NCBI GenBank assembly: GCA_900549915.1
Contig: URQF01000071.1
Coordinates: forward strand, 1-7,168
Direction: 5' to 3'
DNA: 7,168 nt
DNA from: an uncultured Mollicutes bacterium
GTDB lineage: Bacteria > Bacillota_I > Bacilli_A > RFN20 > CAG-288
The position numbers and the translations under genes are program-made. Below the pieces are notes generated by a model. The model saw nothing but the letters and a program-made list of their open reading frames with translations, did no database searches and was not told where the DNA came from. Below, in pieces: positions 1-5,950 of the stretch; within the stretch, counting starts at the first letter, position 1, and each line of letters opens with the position of its first letter.

Positions 1-677
1 TGCGGTCGTTGGTGGTCAGTCCGGTGAGGTCTGTTGTCTTTCCAATCATTGTTTGTGCGTTAGCGCCGGCGCAGCCCTTAGCTAAGATACAAAGATTCTC
101 TCCTGAGACCCTTGTACTTGCAGGTGTTTGCCTTTCTTCTCTCTTTACTGCTATCACAACTCTTCTCCAGTATTTTGCAACGGATACGGAATTATCCAGC
201 GCTGTTTATTGGTCTTTCGGAGACTTAGGTAGAGCCGGATACAGAGAAATCCTGATTAGGACTGTGATGGTACTTGTTTCCTATTTCGTTTTCACCCTTT
301 TCCGCAGTCATTTAAATGCAAGGACTTTGGGTGAAGAAGAAGCGTTAGCTACCGGAGTTAACACGGAATTCGTCCGTTTTCTTCTTTTATCGTTAGCTTC
401 TCTAAGGATAGCCTGCTCTATCTCTTTCCTTGGCGTTATCGGTTTTATTGGACTTATCTGCCCTCATATTGCAAGAAAACTGTTTTCTTCCGATCATTCC
501 TATCTTCTTCCTTCAACGAGTCTATTCGGAGCATTCCTTTTGCTTTTTGCAGATGACCTAGCCCGCATACTTTTAAAGGGTTTTTCTTTGCCGGTTGGAG
601 CTATTACTCCGATTCTAGGGACTCCTTTCTTTTTGATTCTTCTTTTCCGTTATGAACGGAGGAAAAAGCATGCTTGA
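1..677 (+). CDS. FecCD-family ABC transporter permease, 5'-truncated
   Basis: Membrane permease of an iron-complex (siderophore, haem or cobalamin-type) ABC importer. The reading frame (codons from base 3) is open to the window edge, so the true start lies outside; about 224 codons are visible against roughly 320-350 in the family. Family landmarks are a FSPETLVLAG segment (about 99-128), the cytoplasmic coupling stretch LGEEEALATGV (about 327-359), IGFIGLICPHIAR (438-476), a SSDH motif, and the C-terminal LPVGAITPILGTPFF segment, separated by hydrophobic helices. Five in-frame AGG codons (27, 258, 321, 405, 660) fall mostly in helices or at hydrophobic family positions, for example LNA-x-TLGEE at 321, and are best read as Met. 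The conserved Arg of PHIAR is AGA. The first ~90 bases match the family less well. The gene ends in TGA and overlaps the ATPase by 8 bases, indicating translational coupling. The substrate cannot be fixed from sequence. Confidence 0.9.
   Translation, partial: RSLVVSPVRSVVFPIIVCALAPAQPLAKIQRFSPETLVLAGVCLSSLFTAITTLLQYFATDTELSSAVYWSFGDLGRAGYREILIRTVMVLVSYFVFTLFRSHLNARTLGEEEALATGVNTEFVRFLLLSLASLRIACSISFLGVIGFIGLICPHIARKLFSSDHSYLLPSTSLFGAFLLLFADDLARILLKGFSLPVGAITPILGTPFFLILLFRYERRKKHA
658..663 (+). promoter_or_regulatory. Ribosome binding site fixing the ATPase start at 670
   Basis: GGAGGA lies 6 bases before the ATG at 670. This supports 670 over the in-frame ATG at 652, which lies upstream of the site and has no comparable site of its own. 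The site is inside the last codons of the upstream permease gene. Confidence 0.8.
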
Positions 678-1422
678 GGTCAAGAACTTATCCTATCAAT
701 ATCCAAAAACCAAGGAGGATTCCTTAAAAGACCTCTCTCTGTCTTTTGAAAGCGGAAAACTGAATATCTTATTGGGAAAAAACGGATCTGGTAAATCTAC
801 CCTAAGGAAAGCAATCCTCGGCTTTATCAAGCCAAAAAGCGGAGAAGTTATTCTTGACCAGGAAGACCTTTTGAAAAGGTCCTCAAAGGAAAAAGCAAAA
901 CGAATCGGTTATTTGCCACAGGATATTCCATCCTCTTCTCTATCCGTCTATGATACCTTATTGCTTGGCAGACTCCCCTATCAATCCATAGGAGTGAAGA
1001 AAACAGATACGGAAATTGTTTATTCTGTTGCCGAAAAATTGAATCTTGTTCCTTTCTTATTAAAAAGAAACGATGAACTTTCCCTCGGCGAGAGACAGAT
1101 TGTTAGGATTGGAAAATCCTTTGTTCAAGAAACAAAGACCCTAATCTTAGATGAACCGACATCTTCTCTTGATATTGAAAACCAGGTCCGAATTCTTTCT
1201 CTAAGGAAAAAAGAAGCCAAAGAGAACGGACTGACCATCTTAATCTCTCTGCATGATATTAACTTAGCCTTGAAATTCGGTGATGTCTTCCACATCCTAA
1301 AAGAGGGAAAAGCACTCTATTCCGGCGATATAGAGAATTTGTCTCAAGAGATCCTAAGGGATGCTTTCCATCTTCCTAGGACCTTACATAAAGAAAAAGA
1401 AAGGACTTATATTACTTATTAA
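670..1422 (+). CDS. Iron-complex ABC transporter ATP-binding protein (FepC/FecE/BtuD type)
   Basis: Cytoplasmic ATPase driving the adjacent FecCD permease; 250 residues, normal for the family. Visible motifs are Walker A GKNGSGKST (residues 36-44), Q-loop YLPQ (Gln84), Walker B TLILDEP (157-163), D-loop SSLD (165-168) and switch His195 in SLHD. The signature reads LSLGE (137-141), with Leu in place of the usual first Gly of LSGGE. Seven AGG codons occur at residues 46, 70, 146, 179, 230, 237 and 245. Those at 46 (TL-x-KAI), 146 (IV-x-IGK) and 179 (SL-x-KKE) sit at hydrophobic family positions, while Arg142 of GERQ and Arg101 of LLGR are AGA. Read with the standard code, this protein would contain only its initiator Met, which is itself odd. 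The start at 670 is chosen for its Shine-Dalgarno site. It overlaps the permease by 8 bases and precedes the binding-protein gene by 1 base. Confidence 0.94.
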   Translation: MLEVKNLSYQYPKTKEDSLKDLSLSFESGKLNILLGKNGSGKSTLRKAILGFIKPKSGEVILDQEDLLKRSSKEKAKRIGYLPQDIPSSSLSVYDTLLLGRLPYQSIGVKKTDTEIVYSVAEKLNLVPFLLKRNDELSLGERQIVRIGKSFVQETKTLILDEPTSSLDIENQVRILSLRKKEAKENGLTILISLHDINLALKFGDVFHILKEGKALYSGDIENLSQEILRDAFHLPRTLHKEKERTYITY

Positions 1423-1423
1423 A

Positions 1424-2575
1424 ATGAAAAAGAAAATCTTAACAAGGCTTCCCTTATTGCTGTGTTTGGTAGGATGCTCTCATACGAGCAATTTTGTTTC
1501 CGATTCTCAAGAAAATGGAGTAACCATTACCGATTTAGTTGGTCGAACCAACCAAATCAAAGAAGAAAACCGGAAGAGAGTACTCTGTATTGGCGCTGGT
1601 GCTCTTCGCAGGTACAGTTATATCGGAGATAGGGAGAATCTAGTCGCTGCCGAAGATATTGACAGAAATATTGGAGCTAATGTTTTTGAAGACGTCTCCC
1701 GCCCTTATTACGATATCCATAAAGAATATCTTTCCACACTTCCTTCTTGTGGAAAAGGAGGTCCTCAAGCCCAAAGCGCTGAAGCTGAGAAAATCCTTGC
1801 CTGCAATCCTTCTTTGATTATTAGTGAATATGAAGACGTTGCCAAAGCAGATCATCTCCAAACTCAAGTCGGTGTCCCGGTCGTGGTTGTCAAATATGGA
1901 AGAAAATCTGTGTTTGACAGGAATGTCTCTGCTTCTTTCACCCTTCTTGGCAAAGTATTAGGAAAAGAAGAAAAAGCAAAGTCATTAAATGACTATATCC
2001 AATCCTCTTCTAAGGAACTGAAAAGCCTTTCCTCTTCTAGGAAAGAGGAAGAAAAAAAGTCCATCTATATCGGATGCCTTGGAAACTGGGGAACTAAGAA
2101 TATCTATTCTACAAGTTCCTCTTTCCCATTATTTGAAGCCTCTAGTATTAAAAACGCAGTCTCTTCCTCTATCAAATTGACGAATGGAAAACTTGAAAAA
2201 GAAGCTTTCCTTTCTCTAAAACCAGACAAAATCGTTTTAGATAGTGCAGGTCTTAAGAAGTTCAAGCAGACCTACCTAGATGATAGAGAACAGTTTGATT
2301 CCATCGATGCCATACAAAAGGGCGAAATCTACCTCGAAATGCCTTTCAATGCCTACTATACGAACCTTGAAATTGCCTTAATGGATGCCTATTTTTTAGC
2401 AAGTGTCGCCTATCCGGAACAATATAAATCAAGGGATAGGGTTGCAAAGTACGAAGAGATTTCTCAAGCCTTCCTTGGAAAGTCCTGCTATAAAGATACC
2501 ATATCTAAGGCAAAAAGGAGCTATGGTGGGTTCCAAAAAATTGATAATCTAAAAGAATTCCTGAATCAGATCTAA
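1424..2575 (+). CDS. Iron-complex ABC transporter substrate-binding lipoprotein (FepB/BtuF-type fold)
   Basis: Extracellular receptor, probably lipid-anchored, for the FecCD/FepC importer encoded just upstream; 383 residues. The N-terminus is a lipoprotein signal: KKK, a hydrophobic run, then LVGC with Cys18 as the likely lipidation site. The mature part follows the periplasmic-binding-protein layout: TITDLVGR (about 34-41), RVLCIGAGALR (52-62), YSYIGD, AEDID, GKGGPQAQSAEAEKILACNPSLI, a long connecting helix around LLGKVLGKEEKA, and a C-terminal NLEIALMDAYFLA helix. Eight AGG codons occur. Residue 63 (GALR-x-YSYIG) directly follows a true CGC arginine, and residue 70 (GD-x-ENL) is a hydrophobic family position; both fit Met. 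ATG1424 is preferred over an upstream in-frame ATG at 1361, because only the shorter form puts a signal peptide at the N-terminus. No strong Shine-Dalgarno site is visible; AAAGGA at 1400-1405 is rather far away, so coupling to the ATPase gene is likely. Substrate unknown, iron complex most likely. Confidence 0.9.
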   Translation: MKKKILTRLPLLLCLVGCSHTSNFVSDSQENGVTITDLVGRTNQIKEENRKRVLCIGAGALRRYSYIGDRENLVAAEDIDRNIGANVFEDVSRPYYDIHKEYLSTLPSCGKGGPQAQSAEAEKILACNPSLIISEYEDVAKADHLQTQVGVPVVVVKYGRKSVFDRNVSASFTLLGKVLGKEEKAKSLNDYIQSSSKELKSLSSSRKEEEKKSIYIGCLGNWGTKNIYSTSSSFPLFEASSIKNAVSSSIKLTNGKLEKEAFLSLKPDKIVLDSAGLKKFKQTYLDDREQFDSIDAIQKGEIYLEMPFNAYYTNLEIALMDAYFLASVAYPEQYKSRDRVAKYEEISQAFLGKSCYKDTISKAKRSYGGFQKIDNLKEFLNQI

Positions 2576-2576
2576 A

Positions 2577-2609
2577 GAAAAAAGGTCCCATCGCTAGGAC
2601 CTCTTTTCT
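2577..2609. terminator. Bidirectional intrinsic terminator between convergent operons
   Basis: Stem AGGTCC (2583-2588) pairs with GGACCT (2597-2602) around an 8-base loop. Flanking A-rich and T-rich tracts (2576-2582 and 2603-2609) extend the pairing with one mismatch. Read on the plus strand the stem is followed by CTTTTCT, and on the minus strand by TTTTTTCTTT. It occupies nearly the whole 35-base gap between the two converging stop codons, so it probably ends both transcripts. Confidence 0.85.
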
Positions 2610-2610
2610 G

Positions 2611-4008
2611 TTAATCGATGTAAAGTGTTTCGGCTTTCAGCGCTTCGTGTTTTGGAAGCGTATGGACATCGCTATCATTGTAGGAGAGATAAGCTTCTTC
2701 GCCGACTTGGTAGATTTTCTGACCACGCGGATTGTATTCCGTAATCTTGACTAAAGAATCACCAAGCCTTGCATGGTAGAGCTGATAAGAACCCATAAAG
2801 GTCGAAAGAACAACATTAACCTTCCTATCGCCTGTTTCGGCAAGGTGAACGGCTTCCGGACGGACAACCATCTTAACTTCATCTCCAACCTTGAAACCAT
2901 AACGATCCTCGGTCTTTGTTAAGTGATGGCCAGAACGAACCATCCTAGTTGTTCCATCTAAGGATTCAACCTTACCCTCAATAAAGTTGACTTCTCCGAT
3001 GAAATCAGCGATGAAATCATTCTGAGGTTCATAGTAGACTTCTTTCGGTGTTCCAATCTGGGAGATAAATCCTTTGTTCCTGATGATAATACGATCCGAT
3101 AGAGCCATAGCCTCGCTCTGGTCATGAGTAACGTAAATGGCTGTAATACCAACACGCTGCTGAATCTTGCGGATTTCTGTACGCCTAGAGACACGGAGCT
3201 TGGCATCCAAATTGGATAATGGTTCATCGAAGAGAAGAACGGAAGGATTTAACACCAAGGCACGTGCTAAAGCAACACGCTGTTGCTGACCTCCGGATAA
3301 CTGATTGGTCCTACGGGATTCCCTTCCGGTGAGTTCGACAAGATCAAGCCTCGTCCTGACTTTTTCCCGGATTTCCTCTTTTGTGAATGGACGATACTCG
3401 TAGGCCTGTTCCGGAACTTGTTGAGCAGTTTCTAAGTTCTTCAGTTGAACTTCTTTTTCTTTTTCGACCTGTACCTTCACTTGGTCTTTGGCTGTCTTAA
3501 GCTGGCGGTCAAGGTCCTTAATAATCCTCTTAATCTGGTTAACTTTCGTTTCGTTAATGGCAAGGACTGGATTGCCTTTTTCATCTAACTTAGGAACAGC
3601 AAGCTTACGGAGCTTTAAGCCATAAGCGACGTTGTCGAAGACATTGTAATGAGGGAAGAGGGCGTAGCTTTGGAAAACCATTGCAGTATCACGCTGGTTC
3701 GGAGTCAGAGCATTTACCGGAATATCTCCGATATAGACTTGTCCTTCATCAGGAGATTCAAAGCCTGCAATCCTACGAAGAGTCGTGGTCTTACCACAGC
3801 CAGAAGGACCGAGCAAGGTAACGAATTCGCCAGGTTGAATAACAATGTTCGAATCTTTGACAGCATAGAAGTGACGATGCGTTTTCGGATCTTCATAGAT
3901 TTTGGAAACATGTTCCAGACGCACCGGCACCGGTTTCTTTTCTGGAGAATAGATTAAGGCAGCATTTTTCTGGCTGCTTTTTGTTTTGAAGCGATCAAGA
4001 AATGACAT
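2611..4008 (-). CDS. PotA/FbpC-like ABC transporter ATP-binding protein with helical-domain insertion
   Basis: Cytoplasmic ATPase for the fused permease encoded upstream; 465 residues against about 350-380 for typical relatives. Motifs: Walker A GPSGCGKTT (67-75), Q-loop Gln113, signature LSGGQ (237-241), Walker B VLLFDEP (257-263), D-loop SNLD (265-268), switch His295 in VTHDQ, then a C-terminal TOBE-like region with VVRPEAVHL near 381-389. A Lys/Glu/Gln-rich segment of roughly 70 residues (about 137-207) sits between Q-loop and signature, is predicted coiled-coil-like, and explains the extra length. This gene gives the clearest evidence for AGG as Met. Residues 79 (TLR-x-IAGFE), 275 (LRVS-x-RTEI) and 310 (III-x-NKG) are AGG where the family has Met, with CGT arginines beside 79 and 275. 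Eleven AGG codons in all. ATG4008 has AAAGGA 9 bases upstream. Substrate by context: Fe(III); polyamine or phosphonate transport is possible. Confidence 0.93.
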   Translation of the reverse strand: MSFLDRFKTKSSQKNAALIYSPEKKPVPVRLEHVSKIYEDPKTHRHFYAVKDSNIVIQPGEFVTLLGPSGCGKTTTLRRIAGFESPDEGQVYIGDIPVNALTPNQRDTAMVFQSYALFPHYNVFDNVAYGLKLRKLAVPKLDEKGNPVLAINETKVNQIKRIIKDLDRQLKTAKDQVKVQVEKEKEVQLKNLETAQQVPEQAYEYRPFTKEEIREKVRTRLDLVELTGRESRRTNQLSGGQQQRVALARALVLNPSVLLFDEPLSNLDAKLRVSRRTEIRKIQQRVGITAIYVTHDQSEAMALSDRIIIRNKGFISQIGTPKEVYYEPQNDFIADFIGEVNFIEGKVESLDGTTRMVRSGHHLTKTEDRYGFKVGDEVKMVVRPEAVHLAETGDRKVNVVLSTFMGSYQLYHARLGDSLVKITEYNPRGQKIYQVGEEAYLSYNDSDVHTLPKHEALKAETLYID

Positions 4009-4011
4009 AGA

Positions 4012-5862
4012 TTACTTTCCTTTCACCGGGGAAACCGGTTTTTCTTTCCGGACACGGCTTGTTCCGAAGACTTTAATGAAAAGGTTCCTTAAGCCAACTG
4101 CCAGTCCCGCAATGATAACCATAACGGTTGCGTAGACGGCTGCTTGTTCATAAGCGCCTTTTCCAGCTAATTCATTCCTTTCGTAGGTGACAAGAGTGGT
4201 CTTTGCTGTGGATACAACAATAACGGCAGAAATAGCAGTCATGGAACGGACAAAGGAGGTAACTAATGAGGAGAAGAGGGAATCTTTGATAAGAGGAACC
4301 GTCACGGTAGCAAAGATCTTACCAGACCCTGCACCCCTATCAGCGGCTGATTCCTCAATCGACTTATCAATCTGGTTCAACGCAGTAACACCGGAACGGA
4401 CACCGATTGGAAGGGAACGGACAATAAAGATAATGACAATCCTTGCCCTTGAACCATAGAGTCCCATCCTGAATTTGGAACCGAAGAGACCTTGGACAAA
4501 TCCGAGAGCAAAACCAATACCAAGAACGGTACCAGGAACTGCCCTAGCAAGCCTGGATGTGAACTCCATAGCACCTTTTCCGGGGAAGCGCTTCTTGACC
4601 ACCAAGAAGGCAATGAGCATGGAGAGGAAGGCAGTAATCAAAGCGGCTAATGCGGAAGACCACACCGTATTCCATAAGGAAGGACTCTTGCCTCCAAACA
4701 TTTTTCCACCTATTTCGACCCAGTTTGCGGTTGTCCAGACAAGATGCTTGATATCCCTGTTTCGCCAGAAAGTGCAAATAAAGACAAGAGCATAGAGAAG
4801 AATAACAAAGATAGAGACACCGCCACAAAGGATTCCAAGAGGACGGACAACATTACGATCTTCAATCCTGATACGGGCTCGAGTGGCTTTTCCAGACAGA
4901 GTGGCATAGGATTTGCGTTCAATACAATACTTCTGGATGAGATAGAAGAACCTGGAGATACAGAGGAGAACAACAGCCCTAGCGGCCGCTCGGTAACGAG
5001 CATAGACACCATTTCCACCCCTATAAGTGTTGTAGATCTTTGTCGACATGGTATCGACGTTTCCACCGATGATAAACGGATTAGCGAAGTCAGCTAAGGA
5101 TTCAATCCTAGAGACAAGGAAGGCATTTCCAAGACCTGGAAGCATTAAGGGAAGAGTAACCGTTCGGAAGACTTTTCCGCGTCCTGCACCCCTATCTCGG
5201 GCGGCTTCTTCTAAGGAAGGATCAATATTCTTAAGTAATGCACGTAACCTCAAGTAGGCAGTTGGGAAGAAGGTAATGATTTCAACGATACAAATACCAC
5301 TGAAACCAGCTAAATTACTAACTGCCCTACGGAAGATACCGTTGGTAATAAGACCATTGTTTCCAAAGAGCCTATACCTAGCGATAGCAACTAAGAACGG
5401 CGGCGAAATTGTCGGAAGCAAAGACACGACCTTGAAAAGGCCAGTAACTACTTTTGTTTTAAACTTTACATACACTTCTACGTAAGCAAAAAGCAGACCG
5501 ATTAGTGTTGCAAAGAAGGCAACGATGAGTCCGATAATCAAAGAATTAAGCCTTGGACGCCAATATTGGTCCGTAACTAAGTAACGGAAGGCATTGAGCG
5601 AGAAAACTTCGACAAATACTTTTTCGCCATCCACAACAATTTTACTACGAGTTGCAAATGCCTTGGCTAGAACCATGACTAATGGGTAGATGACAAAGAG
5701 AAGAAGGATTACAGTCAAAACAAGAATGATAGTAATAGTAAAAGGCTCTTTCCTTAATTTCTTTGCATCGAGTATTTTTCCTTGACGGCGGCTCTTCCTG
5801 GCCCGTTTTCGGTTTTCTTTCTGCTGTGCTTTTAAGGTTTTAGGATCCATTACGTTTTCCAT
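4012..5862 (-). CDS. Double-length (fused) ABC transporter permease, FbpB/AfuB type
   Basis: Integral membrane protein of 616 residues that joins two BPD-type permease domains, as in Fe(III) importers of the FbpB/AfuB family. A basic N-terminal tail (about 1-40) precedes a strong first helix (41-65). Each half carries an EAA coupling loop: EEAARD-x-GAGRGKVF with its start near residue 218, and EESAAD-x-GAGSGKIF near 503. The second half also has the family string S-x-LA-x-AVPGTVLGIG (436-449). Twenty-two AGG codons occur, the highest density in the window. As Arg they would put charges into helices (residues 162 and 164, for example, and both x positions at 437 and 440); as Met the segments become normal membrane helices. 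Arginines at loops and the EAA motifs are CGN. ATG5862 follows GAAAGGGG by 4 bases; an in-frame ATG at 5850 is less favoured. Substrate inferred as Fe(III), not proven. Confidence 0.92.
   Translation of the reverse strand: MENVMDPKTLKAQQKENRKRARKSRRQGKILDAKKLRKEPFTITIILVLTVILLLFVIYPLVMVLAKAFATRSKIVVDGEKVFVEVFSLNAFRYLVTDQYWRPRLNSLIIGLIVAFFATLIGLLFAYVEVYVKFKTKVVTGLFKVVSLLPTISPPFLVAIARYRLFGNNGLITNGIFRRAVSNLAGFSGICIVEIITFFPTAYLRLRALLKNIDPSLEEAARDRGAGRGKVFRTVTLPLMLPGLGNAFLVSRIESLADFANPFIIGGNVDTMSTKIYNTYRGGNGVYARYRAAARAVVLLCISRFFYLIQKYCIERKSYATLSGKATRARIRIEDRNVVRPLGILCGGVSIFVILLYALVFICTFWRNRDIKHLVWTTANWVEIGGKMFGGKSPSLWNTVWSSALAALITAFLSMLIAFLVVKKRFPGKGAMEFTSRLARAVPGTVLGIGFALGFVQGLFGSKFRMGLYGSRARIVIIFIVRSLPIGVRSGVTALNQIDKSIEESAADRGAGSGKIFATVTVPLIKDSLFSSLVTSFVRSMTAISAVIVVSTAKTTLVTYERNELAGKGAYEQAAVYATVMVIIAGLAVGLRNLFIKVFGTSRVRKEKPVSPVKGK
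4018..4023 (-). promoter_or_regulatory. Ribosome binding site for the ATPase gene
   Basis: On the minus strand AAAGGA lies 9 bases before ATG4008, inside the last codons of the permease gene. The permease stop (TAA, 4014-4012) and the ATPase start are only 3 bases apart, so the two are probably translationally coupled. Confidence 0.75.
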
Positions 5863-5866
5863 ATTA

Positions 5867-5874
5867 CCCCTTTC
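5867..5874 (-). promoter_or_regulatory. Ribosome binding site for the fused permease
   Basis: On the minus strand GAAAGGGG ends 4 bases before ATG5862. The spacing is short if the last G is used, but about 6 if AAAGG is the pairing core. The alternative ATG at 5850 would be 16 bases away, so 5862 is the better start. Confidence 0.65.
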
Positions 5875-5883
5875 TGTACAGTT

Positions 5884-5893
5884 GAGGTACCTC
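5884..5893. repeat. 10-bp perfect palindrome in the intercistronic gap
   Basis: GAGGTACCTC is its own reverse complement. It lies between the intercistronic hairpin and the permease ribosome binding site. It could be a protein-binding site or a minor RNA hairpin, but nothing else in the sequence supports a function. Confidence 0.35.
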
Positions 5894-5930
5894 TTTTAAT
5901 AAAATTGAGGGGAGCAAACGCTCCCCTCAA
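5894..5930 (-). terminator. Intercistronic hairpin, terminator or attenuator after the binding-protein gene
   Basis: TTGAGGGGAGC (5905-5915) and GCTCCCCTCAA (5920-5930) form a perfect 11-bp stem with a 4-base loop. On the minus strand the stem is followed by TTTTATT. The hairpin starts about 20 bases after the TAG stop of the binding-protein gene. With the permease and ATPase genes just downstream on the same strand, it most likely allows partial read-through or protects the upstream mRNA, which would give more binding protein than membrane components. A full stop with a separate permease promoter is the alternative; I see no clear promoter in the remaining ~30 bases. Confidence 0.8.
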
Positions 5931-5950
5931 AGGAGTTCGAAAATTAAAGA

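Noticed and set aside
2..85. A second-frame string resembling the FecCD motif VSAGAAL near the window edge, hinting at a frameshift or deletion in the permease
   Set aside because: The frame stops at once, the spacing to the next conserved motif would be far too short, and the main frame is open and hydrophobic through the same bases. It is most likely chance in a GC-rich patch.
1361..1423. Longer start for the plus-strand binding protein at ATG1361
   Set aside because: It would overlap the ATPase gene by 62 bases and bury the lipoprotein signal behind 21 extra residues. ATG1424 gives a standard KKK-hydrophobic-LVGC signal.
3649..3957. Open frame on the plus strand opposite the ATPase Walker A region
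   Set aside because: It mirrors a highly conserved coding region and has no family features of its own.
4187..5485. Several open frames on the plus strand opposite the fused permease
   Set aside because: They have no ribosome sites or recognisable domains and overlap each other and a strongly conserved gene. They are antisense shadows of its codon pattern.
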